The notes under the pieces are model-generated. The model did no database searches, was not told the DNA's origin, and saw only the letters and a program-made list of their open reading frames with translations. Positions 32,549 to 40,771 of a DNA stretch of 52,750 bases are shown here, piece after piece. The translations under genes were made by a program, and so were the position numbers. How positions within the stretch are numbered: the first letter of the stretch is position 1; every line of letters begins with the position of its first letter. The stretch comes from Streptosporangiaceae bacterium NEAU-GS5. GTDB taxonomy: Bacteria > Actinomycetota > Actinomycetes > Streptosporangiales > Streptosporangiaceae. Where the stretch lies: the NCBI GenBank assembly GCA_017592665.1, contig JAGFNW010000049.1, forward strand, positions 1-52,750, read 5' to 3'.

Positions 32549-33237
32549 GGGTCGCGCCGCGGGTGCGTGAGGTGCTCGGCGACGTGGTCGGCGAGCTGGA
32601 GCAGGTGTTCGCCGACCTCGACACGCTGGGTGGCCGGTTCGCGGACATCGCGACGGCCGGTGAGCCGCCGCAGCGCGAGAGCCTGGCGGCGCTGCGGCCG
32701 ACGATCTTCGGCGTGCTCGCCGCGCACCGCGGGCTGGTCGCCGGGGCCGGTGTGATCACCGCGCCGGGTCTGCTGCGGGACGCGCCGCGATGGCTGGAAT
32801 GGTGGTGGACCAAGGCGGCCGGCACGCCCGAGGCGCTGCGCGTCAATCTCGACCCGGCGGCGCCCGACTTCTTCGACTACACCACGGCCGACTGGTATCT
32901 CACCCCGGAGCGGACGCTCGCTCGCCAGGTCACGGGGCCGTTCGTCGACTACGCCTGCACCAACGAATACACCATCACGCTGTCCGTCCCGGTCCGCGCG
33001 GGCGAGCGGCTGCTCGGCATGGCCGCCGCCGACGTCCTGGCCGCCAGCGTGGAGCAACGGGTTCTCGGCACGCTCGCCGCGTTCGATCACCCGGTCATCC
33101 TGGCCAGCGCGGACGGCCGCGTGATCGCCTCGAATTCGCCGCGCTGGACGCCCGGGCTGCGCATTCCCCCGCCGTCCGAGCCGGCCGAGCAGGCGCCGCT
33201 CGTCTCCTGGACGCTGGTCGACGCCGAGACCCTGTAG
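32545..33237 (+). CDS. Stand-alone cytoplasmic Cache-domain protein
   Basis: ATG overlaps the GntR stop. 230 residues with no signal peptide or TM segment. After an N-terminal helix (VREVLGDVVGELEQVFADLDTL) the sequence has the PDC/dCache pattern: DYTTADWY (about 111-118), QVTGPFVDY (about 128-136), EYTITLSVPV (about 141-150), then RAGERLLGMAAADVLAASVEQ. Cache domains normally sit outside the membrane in chemoreceptors and kinases, where many bind amino acids or amines. A soluble one fused to nothing and translated with a repressor suggests an intracellular co-sensor, though binding is unproven. Confidence 0.78.
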   Translation: MRVAPRVREVLGDVVGELEQVFADLDTLGGRFADIATAGEPPQRESLAALRPTIFGVLAAHRGLVAGAGVITAPGLLRDAPRWLEWWWTKAAGTPEALRVNLDPAAPDFFDYTTADWYLTPERTLARQVTGPFVDYACTNEYTITLSVPVRAGERLLGMAAADVLAASVEQRVLGTLAAFDHPVILASADGRVIASNSPRWTPGLRIPPPSEPAEQAPLVSWTLVDAETL

Positions 33238-33249
33238 CAGAAGGGGTAG

Positions 33250-33284
33250 CCGGTGGGGCGCCGCCGGACACGGCGCCCCACCGG
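33250..33284. terminator. Bidirectional terminator hairpin
   Basis: CCGGTGGGGCGCCG pairs exactly with CGGCGCCCCACCGG across a 7-nt loop, between the convergent Cache gene and the secreted-protein gene. Confidence 0.85.
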
Positions 33285-33300
33285 ATTCAGCCGCCGGTCG

Positions 33301-34068
33301 TCAGATGCGCACGACGCGGCGCTTGCCGAACACCTTGACGAAGACACGCTTCGAGTTGGTGGAGGCGAGGTGCCGGTTCGACGAGTTCGTCGTCGCGCCG
33401 TCGTACGTGGTGAAGAACGCGTAGAAGAAGCCGCTGTAGGTGGCCTCGACGTTGGCGTAGAACCGGCCGTGTGCGTCCGTGACGACGTCGGCCACCTGGA
33501 CCGGGTCACTGCCGTACGGCTTGTGGCCACGCACGAAGTAGATGCGCACGTGCTCGTATTGCACCGTGGTCACGGGCTGCCACCGGTGGCCGTCGAAGGT
33601 CAGCAGCCGCCCGGACACGGTGATCTGGTGACCCTGCCGCACCACGCTGGGACGGGCCCTGAAGTTGACGATGCGGGTCGCGCCGTAGACGAACAGATGC
33701 GTCGTGACGGTGGTGGTGGATCCGTCCGTCGCCTTGCCCGTGGCGTTGACCGTCCAGTCACCGATTGGGTCGCTCGAGGTGAACGTCAGGCGGAAGCTCC
33801 AGGTCGTGCCATGGTGGAAGCCGCGGGGGCTCTTCGCCGCCATGGTGTTGCCGTTCGGCGCCGTGGCGGTCAGCGTGACCTCGGCGGCGTCGCTTTCGAG
33901 CTCGAGCCTGGCCCGGGCCGGCCGTTCGCTGACCGAAATCGTGCCGTTCGCGGGCACACTCGTGAAGCTGATGGTGGGAGCGGCTTGAGCGGTCGCGGTG
34001 GCGCTGCCGGTCAGCAACAGGGCACCGCCCACCGCGCCGGCCATGAGGGCTACTGCTATACGTTTCAA
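33301..34068 (-). CDS. Secreted beta-rich protein of unknown function
   Basis: TTG start at 34068 with GAGGAG 8 nt upstream. Signal peptide (IAVALMAGAVGGALLLTGSATATAQAA, cleavage after AQA-A). The mature 225 residues look like two or three immunoglobulin-like beta-sandwiches (ISFTSVPANGTISVSERPARARLELES, DWTVNATGKATDGSTTTVTTHLFVYG, PSVVRQGHQITVSGRLL) with a basic C-terminus (RVFVKVFGKRRVVRI). No catalytic motif; it resembles the many secreted 'calcium-binding/Ig-like' proteins of actinomycetes. Function unknown. Confidence 0.75.
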   Translation of the reverse strand: MKRIAVALMAGAVGGALLLTGSATATAQAAPTISFTSVPANGTISVSERPARARLELESDAAEVTLTATAPNGNTMAAKSPRGFHHGTTWSFRLTFTSSDPIGDWTVNATGKATDGSTTTVTTHLFVYGATRIVNFRARPSVVRQGHQITVSGRLLTFDGHRWQPVTTVQYEHVRIYFVRGHKPYGSDPVQVADVVTDAHGRFYANVEATYSGFFYAFFTTYDGATTNSSNRHLASTNSKRVFVKVFGKRRVVRI

Positions 34069-34127
34069 CGCTAATCTCCTCTCTCAGAAGAAAGGGCGTG
34101 CCACCGTGTTCCATCTCGGGGGGGTTC

Positions 34128-35741
34128 ATGAGGGGAGTCCAGCTCTGGAACTGGGCTGTTGTGGCATGCGCCGAGATCATCACCGCGCTGGCCGGGTGGC
34201 AGCACCGCTGGATCAGTGACGACGGCCTGATCGCCATGCGGACCGTCCGGCAGCTGCTCGCCGGCAACGGGCCCGTCTTCAACGTGGGGGAGCGCGTCGA
34301 GGCGAACACGAGCACGCTCTGGACCTATCTGGTCACCGCCGTCGCGTGGGTGTTCGGCTCGCCGGCCGAGGTCGCCATGCTGCTCGGCCTGGTCTGCTCG
34401 GTCGCCGCGATCGCGCTGGCCGTCGCGGGCGCCGTCCAATTACACGGGACGGCCCGCCTGTGCCTGCCGGCGGGCGTGATCGTGATCTTGGCGCTGCCGC
34501 CGTTCTGGGAGTTCACCACGTCGGCCCTGGAGACCGGGCTGGAGTTCCTGTGGATCGGCCTTTCCTGGTGGCTGCTCGTCCGGGTGGCGTACGAGGGGAC
34601 CGTCCTGCCGGCCGTTTTCGTCTTCGGCCTGGCTCCGCTGATCCGCCCCGAGCTGACCGTGGTGGCCGTCGTCTTCGCCGGCACCCTGCTGCTGACGCGG
34701 CGGCCCGGATGGCGCGAGGCGCTCAAATGGGCGGCCGTCGCGCTCGCCCTGCCCGTGGCGTACGAGATCTTCAGGATGGGCTACTACGGACTGCTCGTGC
34801 CCAACCCGGCCCTGGCCAAGGAGGCGTCCGGCAGCAGATGGGCGCGTGGCCTGCTCTACGCTGGTGACACGGTCCGGACCTATTACCTCTCGATCCCGCT
34901 GCTGGCGCTGTTTCCGCTGGCCTTCGCGGTGGCGCGGCGGCGCAGGGAGGCCGTTTTGACGGTGGCGCCCATGGTGGCCGGGCTGCTGCTGCTCGTGTAC
35001 GTGCTCCGCGTCGGTGGCGACTTCATGCACGCGCGCATGATGCTGCCGGTGATCCTGCTCTTCCTGCTGCCGGTCCTCGTCCTGCCGTGGGACGCTCTCA
35101 CGGCGTGCGCGTGCGGGGTGGTCCTGGTGTGGGGCGTGTTCTGCGCGGCGCAGCTCCGCGTGCCGTACACCGAGCAGATCGGGCCGGACGGCATCGCCGA
35201 CGAGCGCGGCTACTACGTGGCCTATACGCACGACCCCTATCCGGACAGCGTCGACAAGTTCCTGCGCGCCAAGGGCGACGTCAGCGGGATCACGAGATCC
35301 ACGGGCCTGTTCGTCCTCGGCTCGGGGCCCGTGCCGCTGCGGACCGACCAACCGGCGCACGTGGCCGTCGCCGAGGGCATGCTGGGCGGCGCGGGCGCCG
35401 CCTTCCCCCTCGACGATCTGGTCATCGACCGGCTCGGCCTCTCCAACGCGCTGGGCGGCCACATGGAACTCGGCTGCAACCAGCGGGTGGGCCACGAGAA
35501 GCCGCTGCCCGACACCTACATCCTCGCCGACTACATGGCCCCCGGCACCCGGCTGCAGGACACGCGGCTGCAGAGCGAGGTCGACAGGATCCGGGGCGAG
35601 CTTGCCACGGACCGCTTCCACGACCTTTTCGCGGCCACCCGCGCCCCGATGACCCTCGGCCGGTTCTGGGCCAACATCCTCGGAGCACCGGAGCGCACCT
35701 CGTTCCGCTTCCCCGTGCCGAACGTGAGCTGCCCTCTCTGA
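34128..35741 (+). CDS. AftB/ZomB-like GT-C membrane glycosyltransferase homologue
   Basis: ATG 34128 after a GGGGGGG run. 537 residues: about ten TM segments in the first 340 residues and a C-terminal extracytoplasmic domain. The loop after TM1 carries WISDDGLIAMRTVRQLLAGNGPVFNVGERVEANTSTLWTYL (seen in pieces), with the DD motif and the GERVE...S.LW pattern of GT-C arabinofuranosyltransferases such as mycobacterial AftB and proteins annotated ZomB. These use decaprenyl-phosphate sugars to modify cell-wall polymers. Donor and acceptor are not known here. It is followed by a small secreted protein gene. Confidence 0.75.
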   Translation: MRGVQLWNWAVVACAEIITALAGWQHRWISDDGLIAMRTVRQLLAGNGPVFNVGERVEANTSTLWTYLVTAVAWVFGSPAEVAMLLGLVCSVAAIALAVAGAVQLHGTARLCLPAGVIVILALPPFWEFTTSALETGLEFLWIGLSWWLLVRVAYEGTVLPAVFVFGLAPLIRPELTVVAVVFAGTLLLTRRPGWREALKWAAVALALPVAYEIFRMGYYGLLVPNPALAKEASGSRWARGLLYAGDTVRTYYLSIPLLALFPLAFAVARRRREAVLTVAPMVAGLLLLVYVLRVGGDFMHARMMLPVILLFLLPVLVLPWDALTACACGVVLVWGVFCAAQLRVPYTEQIGPDGIADERGYYVAYTHDPYPDSVDKFLRAKGDVSGITRSTGLFVLGSGPVPLRTDQPAHVAVAEGMLGGAGAAFPLDDLVIDRLGLSNALGGHMELGCNQRVGHEKPLPDTYILADYMAPGTRLQDTRLQSEVDRIRGELATDRFHDLFAATRAPMTLGRFWANILGAPERTSFRFPVPNVSCPL

Positions 35742-35797
35742 TGGAACGCGATGGCACGCATCCTTCATGCGGACATCGATCGGAGAGAGGACCATAG

Positions 35798-36298
35798 ATG
35801 AGGGCACAGATCGCGCGCTCGGCCGGGCTGGCCGCGCTCGCAGCCGGCCTGGTGCTGGCCGCCACCGCACCCGCGGAGGCGGCGGCCATTCCCAAGTACA
35901 AGGCGCCTGCGCCGTACGGCAAGACCTTCCAGGCCGACCCTGCCCACGACTTCACCACGCCCAGCTCGCGGCACAACGGGATCCTGCGCGGCTGGATCAC
36001 CTCCTACAAGTCGGGGATCGCGACCTACACCCCGATCAAGTGGCGGGAGAGCGCCGACTTCGGCGAGTTCGTGGGCACCAACAAGATGAAGTACGCCTCG
36101 CCCATCTCGTCGAAGGTGGCCTACTACAGCGCCTTCGGCTGCGGGAGGTCAGGCACGACGGTGAACAAGAAGTTCCTCGGGATCAAGCGCTGCACCCGCA
36201 AGGACCTGCTCGCCTATCTGAAGCTCGACAAGCATCCCGCCCTCATCACCGTCTACAAGGGACAGATCATCCGCCTCCAGGAGATCTACCAGGCGTGA
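35798..36298 (+). CDS. Small secreted protein of unknown function (166 aa)
   Basis: ATG 35798 after GGAGAGAGG. Signal peptide residues 1-29 (LAALAAGLVLAATAPAEA-AA). The mature domain contains aromatic-rich segments (GWITSYKSGIATYTPIKW, MKYASPISSKVAYYSAFGC) and two Cys that could form a disulfide. No family is recognised. It is 56 bp downstream of the AftB-like gene and may be co-transcribed. Confidence 0.72.
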   Translation: MRAQIARSAGLAALAAGLVLAATAPAEAAAIPKYKAPAPYGKTFQADPAHDFTTPSSRHNGILRGWITSYKSGIATYTPIKWRESADFGEFVGTNKMKYASPISSKVAYYSAFGCGRSGTTVNKKFLGIKRCTRKDLLAYLKLDKHPALITVYKGQIIRLQEIYQA

Positions 36299-36307
36299 CG
36301 GGCCGGG

Positions 36308-37528
36308 TCAGAGGACCCGCGCCGGTTCCTGTGAGGGCGGGGCCGGCGCGGTCGACTCCGGGCGTGAGCGGGTCGCGGCGCCCGCGGCGGCGGCCACCGC
36401 GCCCAGCAGTGGGATCAGCGCCGCGAGGGTCCAGGTAAGGCCGATCATCTCGGCGAACCAGCCGATGATCGCGGGACCCATCAGCAGCCCGGTGAACGTC
36501 ATCGTGCCGAACCGGGCGACCATGACGGCCGAGCCGCCGTCCCGCGCGGCCCCCAGGTGGCCGACGACCCCGAACAGCACGGGCAGCGGCGTGGCCAGTC
36601 CCACTCCCATCACGGCGAAGCCCGCCACGCCGAGCGCCGCCCACGGGCTGAGCACGACGACGGCCAGCCCGGTGGCCGCGATGAGGGCGCCGAGGCGGAG
36701 CAGACGGGCGGGGGAGCCGCGCTCGAGCAGCCGGTCGCCCACGAGCCGCCCGGCGGTCTGGAACAGCGAGAACGCGAGGTAGCCGAGCGCGGCGGCGCCG
36801 AGAGACGCGCTGAGGTGATCGTGGAGGAGCACGCCGCTCCAGTTGGCGATCGCCGCCTCGGTCGTGAGCACGGTGGCGCCCATGGCGCCGAGAACCAGCA
36901 ACTGCCGGGTCCATCCGGCCCGCGTCCTGGCCCGGGGCGCCGCGGGCGTGCCGGCGGGCCGCCGGTCGGCCGAGGCGGGCAGCAGCCGGAGGCCGGCGCC
37001 CAGCATCACCGGCAGCAGCACGGCCGCCACCAGCGTGTAGTGCAGCCATCGGGCCATGCCCGCCTGCGCCGCGGCCGATCCCAGCAGCGAGCCGGTGACG
37101 GCGCCGATGCTCCACGCCGCGTGGCAGCCGTTCATGATCCGCCGGGACAGTGCGCGCTCGACGGACACCGCGTGCGCGTTCATCGTCACGTCGAGCATCC
37201 CCTGGGCCGCGCCGCACAGTAGCTGAAGGACGATCAGCGCCGCGATCCCCGGCGCCGCCCCGATGCCGATCATCGCGAACGGCAGCAGCGGCGCCACCAC
37301 GCGCACGATGGTGCGGCTGCCCGCCCTGGCCGCCAGCCGGCCCGCGACCTGCATGGCGATCACGGCCGCCGCGCCGAACAGCGCCGCCGTCACCCCCAGT
37401 TGCCCATCGGACAGGGCCAGATCCAGTTTCAGCGACGGCGTGCGTGACACCAGACTGGCGATCAGCACCCCGTTGGCGCCGAAGATCGCGGTGATGGCCC
37501 AGCGCGCCCTGCCCTCTATACCGATCAC
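36308..37528 (-). CDS. MFS transporter (YbjJ-like)
   Basis: ATG 37528; 406 residues, 12 TM helices. The N-terminus WAITAIFGANGVLIASLVSRTPSLKLDLALSDGQLGVTAALFGAAAVIAMQVAGRLAARAGSRTIVR (in pieces) and the QGMLDVTMNAHAVSVER segment are characteristic of the YbjJ/FucP-like 'MFS transporter, SP/inner membrane protein' group of unknown substrate. It ends 10 bp from the convergent secreted-protein gene. Upstream of the start, a short region contains TCAACCGATCGGTTGA-like symmetry around 37612, possibly a regulator site. Confidence 0.82.
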   Translation of the reverse strand: MIGIEGRARWAITAIFGANGVLIASLVSRTPSLKLDLALSDGQLGVTAALFGAAAVIAMQVAGRLAARAGSRTIVRVVAPLLPFAMIGIGAAPGIAALIVLQLLCGAAQGMLDVTMNAHAVSVERALSRRIMNGCHAAWSIGAVTGSLLGSAAAQAGMARWLHYTLVAAVLLPVMLGAGLRLLPASADRRPAGTPAAPRARTRAGWTRQLLVLGAMGATVLTTEAAIANWSGVLLHDHLSASLGAAALGYLAFSLFQTAGRLVGDRLLERGSPARLLRLGALIAATGLAVVVLSPWAALGVAGFAVMGVGLATPLPVLFGVVGHLGAARDGGSAVMVARFGTMTFTGLLMGPAIIGWFAEMIGLTWTLAALIPLLGAVAAAAGAATRSRPESTAPAPPSQEPARVL

Positions 37529-37696
37529 GCGACTCCCTTTCTCGATTCACTGAGGTGACTCACTGGGATGACGCGGCCGCCCGCCCGATCGGACACAAAT
37601 CCGGCAGATCAACCGATCGGTTGATGCCGTTCTCAGCCGCAGGACCGGCGGATCGGGCGATGTGCCGGCGGGAGTGGCGCCGCGAGGCTGTCTCGG

Positions 37697-38119
37697 GTGG
37701 ACATCCTGCAAGAACCGCCCGTCCGGGCCGCCTTCCGCGGCCTCCGCCTGCTGGTCGCCGCCTACGTCGCCGTCAGCCTGCTCACGCTCGTGGCCGCCTT
37801 CCTGATGCGCGGCGACCACGACCTCGTCACCCCCACGGTCTGGGTCCGCGGCGTGATCGTCGCCGCCGCGTCACTGCTGATGCTCGCCTTCGTCACCGGT
37901 ACGGCCCGTGGCCACCGGCCCGCCTACCTCCGGCTGCGGATCGCCTCGGCGGCGATGGTCGCGGCCGTCGTGGTCCTGGTCTCGCTGCCCGGCTTCCTTC
38001 CGCTGTGGATGCGGATCGAGCAGGGCGGCTGCGGGCTGCTTCTGATCGGCGTGGTCGCCATCGCCAACGCCGGCCGGCTGCGCCGCCTGTTCGCGAGCAG
38101 GCCGGCCGAGCGCGGCTAG
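37697..38119 (+). CDS. Small integral membrane protein (140 aa), upstream of histidine kinase
   Basis: GTG 37697 (GAGG upstream). Four hydrophobic stretches (LRLLVAAYVAVSLLTLVAAFL, VWVRGVIVAAASLLMLAFV, IASAAMVAAVVVLVSLPGFLPLW, CGLLLIGVVAIANAG). It ends 6 bp before the kinase gene and is in the same operon, so it may be an accessory to the two-component system. Family not recognised. Confidence 0.72.
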   Translation: MDILQEPPVRAAFRGLRLLVAAYVAVSLLTLVAAFLMRGDHDLVTPTVWVRGVIVAAASLLMLAFVTGTARGHRPAYLRLRIASAAMVAAVVVLVSLPGFLPLWMRIEQGGCGLLLIGVVAIANAGRLRRLFASRPAERG

Positions 38120-38125
38120 ATTGAA

Positions 38126-39367
38126 GTGGTGCGTTTCCCCCTCGACGCGCGCGATGAGGTGCGGCGTCCGGTTGTGACCGTCATGCCGTACGCGTTGCTG
38201 GCGGCGCTCGCCGTCGTCACCGTGGCGATGAAAGGCCCCAGGGATCCGTCCCTGGCGGCCGACCTGGCTCTGTGCGCGCTTGCCGCGGCCTGGATGCTGG
38301 TGATGTTCACCGCGCGCCCCGATCGGCGCCATCGCCCGCGCGTGATGACCGTCTTCGTCGCCGGGCTGGTCGTGATCATGGCGGTGCTGGTGATCCGGGA
38401 CCCGTGGTTCGGCGTCTTCACGCCCGCGGCCTATGTGTACGCGTTCCGGCTGCTTGCCTGGCCCGTCGAAATGGCCGGGGTGGCGGCCGTCGCGCTGGTC
38501 TCCGGCACGGCCCAGGCGTACGGCGTGGACAAGACCACGCCGGCCGGGCTGCTCACCTACGCCGCGATCCTGGCCGCCAACGTGCTGCCCATGTGCGCGT
38601 TCGCCTGGTTCGCGCGGCGCGGCGCCGAGCAGAACGAGCAGCGCGTGCGTGCCCTGGAGCAGGCCCGCGAGGCCAACCGCAGGCTGGCGGCGAGCCTTGC
38701 CGAGAACGCGTCCCTGCACGAGCGGCTGCTCGCTCAGGCGCGGGAGGCGGGAGTGCTGGACGAGCGGGGGCGGATGGCGCGGGAGATCCACGACACGCTG
38801 GCGCAGGGGCTCACTGGGATCATCACCCAGCTGCAGGCGGCCGACCACGCGGGTGACGATGCGCCGGCCCGGCAACGGCACGTCGCCGCGGCCACCGCGC
38901 TGGCCAGGGAGAGCCTGTCCGAGGCGCGCCGATCGGTGCACGCGCTGCGCCCCGCGCCGCTGGACGAGGCCCGGCTCTCCGACGCGCTCGCCGCCGTCGC
39001 CGAGCGCTGGTCCGGGCTGCACGGCATCGCCGTCCAGGTCGTCACCACTGGCACGGTCCGGCCGCTGCGCCCCGAGGCCGAGACGGCCCTGCTGCGCGCC
39101 GCCCAGGAGGCCCTCGCCAACGTGGCCAAACACGCCGAGGCCACCCGGGTCGGGGTGACCCTGTCCTACCTGGACGACGAGGTGGCCGTCGACGTGCGCG
39201 ACGACGGCAAGGGCTTCGACCCGGCCGGTTCCAGCGGTGACGGCTTCGGCCTGGTCGCCATGCGCCAGCGGATCGAAGGCCTGGCCGGCACGCTTCTGGT
39301 GGAGTCGGAGGCCGGCGGCGGCACGGGGATCTCCGCGCGCGTCCCGCTCGATCGGGCCGCGGCGTGA
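38126..39367 (+). CDS. Sensor histidine kinase (HisKA_3/NarL-type)
   Basis: GTG 38126; 413 residues. The first ~170 residues carry about five TM segments with no large sensor loop, then a coiled-coil linker (RVRALEQAREANRRLAASLAENASLHERLL). The dimerisation/phosphoacceptor motif REIHDTLAQGLTGIITQLQ has His222, and the ATPase has N-box AAQEALANVAKHAEA, DDGKGFD and GFGLVAMRQRIEGLAG. The short-loop membrane domain suggests sensing within the bilayer, as in LiaS/DesK-type kinases for cell-envelope stress or drugs. The stop overlaps the response-regulator start. Confidence 0.9.
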   Translation: MVRFPLDARDEVRRPVVTVMPYALLAALAVVTVAMKGPRDPSLAADLALCALAAAWMLVMFTARPDRRHRPRVMTVFVAGLVVIMAVLVIRDPWFGVFTPAAYVYAFRLLAWPVEMAGVAAVALVSGTAQAYGVDKTTPAGLLTYAAILAANVLPMCAFAWFARRGAEQNEQRVRALEQAREANRRLAASLAENASLHERLLAQAREAGVLDERGRMAREIHDTLAQGLTGIITQLQAADHAGDDAPARQRHVAAATALARESLSEARRSVHALRPAPLDEARLSDALAAVAERWSGLHGIAVQVVTTGTVRPLRPEAETALLRAAQEALANVAKHAEATRVGVTLSYLDDEVAVDVRDDGKGFDPAGSSGDGFGLVAMRQRIEGLAGTLLVESEAGGGTGISARVPLDRAAA

Positions 39368-39996
39368 CCGCGCCGGTCAGACTGCTGCTGGCGGACGACC
39401 ACCCGGTGGTCAGGGACGGCCTCGCCGGCCTGTTCGCGCGCGATCCCGAATTCGAGGTGGTCGGCGAGGCGGGCGACGGGGCCGAGGCGGTCCGGCTGGC
39501 CGAGGAGCTGCGCCCCGACGTGATCCTCATGGACCTCCGGATGCCCGGCACGGACGGCATCGCCGCGATCGCCGAACTGGCCAGGCGGGGCGTGGCCGCG
39601 CGTGTGCTGGTGCTCACCACGTACGACACCGACAGTCACGTGCTGCCGGCGATCGAGGCGGGCGCGACCGGCTACCTGCTGAAGGACGCCCCGCGCGAGG
39701 AACTGCTCCGCGCCGTGCGGGCGGCCGCCCGGGGCGAGGCCGTGCTCGCGCCGTCGGTGGCGGCCCGCCTGATGAGCCTGGTCCGCGCGCCGGGCGCGGG
39801 CCCGCTCAGCCGGCGCGAGCTGGAGGTGCTGGAGCTGGTGGCGGCGGGGTCGACCAACCGCGAGACGGCGGCCCGGCTGTTCATCACCGAGGCCACGGTC
39901 AAGACCCACCTGCTGAACATCTACGCCAAGCTGGGCGTCAACGACCGGGCGGCCGCCGTCGCGGAGGCCTTCAACCGGGGGCTGCTGCCCATCTAG
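39364..39996 (+). CDS. NarL/FixJ-family response regulator
   Basis: GTG 39364 overlaps the kinase stop (GTGA). The receiver domain has the acidic pair DDH near residue 11, phosphoacceptor Asp57 (VILMDLRMPG), Thr in LVLTTYD and Lys in LLKDAP. The C-terminal LuxR HTH is LSRRELEVLELVAAGSTNRETAARLFITEATVKTHLLNI. Length 210 is standard. It is the cognate partner of the preceding kinase; targets are unknown. A strong hairpin at 40006 follows. Confidence 0.93.
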   Translation: MTAPVRLLLADDHPVVRDGLAGLFARDPEFEVVGEAGDGAEAVRLAEELRPDVILMDLRMPGTDGIAAIAELARRGVAARVLVLTTYDTDSHVLPAIEAGATGYLLKDAPREELLRAVRAAARGEAVLAPSVAARLMSLVRAPGAGPLSRRELEVLELVAAGSTNRETAARLFITEATVKTHLLNIYAKLGVNDRAAAVAEAFNRGLLPI

Positions 39997-40005
39997 AGGA
40001 CGGTA

Positions 40006-40035
40006 GCGGCCACGAGGTGCGCGCCCCGTGGCCGC
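40006..40035 (+). terminator. Terminator of the two-component operon
   Basis: GCGGCCACG pairs exactly with CGTGGCCGC over a 12-nt loop, 10 bp after the response-regulator stop. Confidence 0.75.
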
Positions 40036-40102
40036 CTGATCTTTACACGAGCGACGCGCTCGGTTGGTTCACGTCCTGTTTCTCATGGGGTAGAAGGAGG
40101 GC

Positions 40103-40360
40103 GTGAGCGAACGAAATGAACGATATGACCCTGACCAGGACATGGGCGACGACGACCAGGAGTGGCAGCTCGAGGAGATCGAGGCCACGGGGGATTACTC
40201 CGAGGACTACGTGGACCACGTCCTCTCCGAGGTCGACGACGACGGCACGTACACCATCTCCGAGGAGGTGCGCGAGGAAGATCACGGCGGGCGCCGCGAC
40301 GACGAAGACGAAGACGAATCGGCCGAGCAGGCCGCCATCCACATAGAAGAGGACCGCTAG
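40103..40360 (+). CDS. Very acidic small protein (85 aa)
   Basis: GTG 40103 following GAAGGAGGG. About 40 percent of residues are Asp or Glu (DQDMGDDDQEWQLEEIEATGD, DDEDEDESAEQA), and no hydrophobic core is obvious, so it may be intrinsically disordered. A possible functional core is EWQLEEIEATGDYSEDYVDHVLSEVDDDG (in pieces). The family is not recognised. It is convergent with the STAS gene, 4 bp apart. Confidence 0.7.
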   Translation: MSERNERYDPDQDMGDDDQEWQLEEIEATGDYSEDYVDHVLSEVDDDGTYTISEEVREEDHGGRRDDEDEDESAEQAAIHIEEDR

Positions 40361-40364
40361 CGTG

Positions 40365-40739
40365 TCACGGGGTGGCGTTGCTGCGCTGCGGCCCGGCCGC
40401 GATGGCCTCGGCGACCGTGGCGTAGGCCGGGATGTGCTCGGCCAGCCCGACCAGCTCCAGCACCTTGCGCGGCGAGGGCAGCAGGCCGCACACGGCGATG
40501 CTGCCGCCCCGCTCGCGGGCCTGCTTGTAGGCGTCGAGCAGGACGCGGATGCCCGCGCTGTCCATGAACGTCATCTGCGACAGATCGAGCAGCACGTCAG
40601 GGCCGCCCGCCGCGCGGAGGGCGTCGCGAAGCCGCCCCGTTGTAGTTGCGTCGACTTCGCCGATCACGGTGACCACGGCGAAGGGCTCGCTCCTGGCGGT
40701 CCGCACGCGAAGGTTTTCCATCTCCCGTAGGCCTATCAC
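40365..40739 (-). CDS. STAS-domain anti-sigma factor antagonist
   Basis: GTG 40739 is preferred because the ATG at 40721 has GGGAG touching it; either gives 118-124 residues. The STAS fold is clear: FAVVTVIGEVDATTTGRLRDALRAAG, VLLDLSQMTFMDSAGIRVLLDAYKQARERGGSIAVCG, with the phosphorylatable Ser in MDSAGIR as in SpoIIAA/RsbV. Such proteins bind an anti-sigma kinase when unphosphorylated. It is divergent from a receiver-PP2C phosphatase of the RsbU/SpoIIE type, its likely activator, but no kinase gene is adjacent. Confidence 0.9.
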   Translation of the reverse strand: MIGLREMENLRVRTARSEPFAVVTVIGEVDATTTGRLRDALRAAGGPDVLLDLSQMTFMDSAGIRVLLDAYKQARERGGSIAVCGLLPSPRKVLELVGLAEHIPAYATVAEAIAAGPQRSNATP

Positions 40740-40771
40740 ACGGGGTTCGGCCTTCTCTAGGGTCGGATCTC

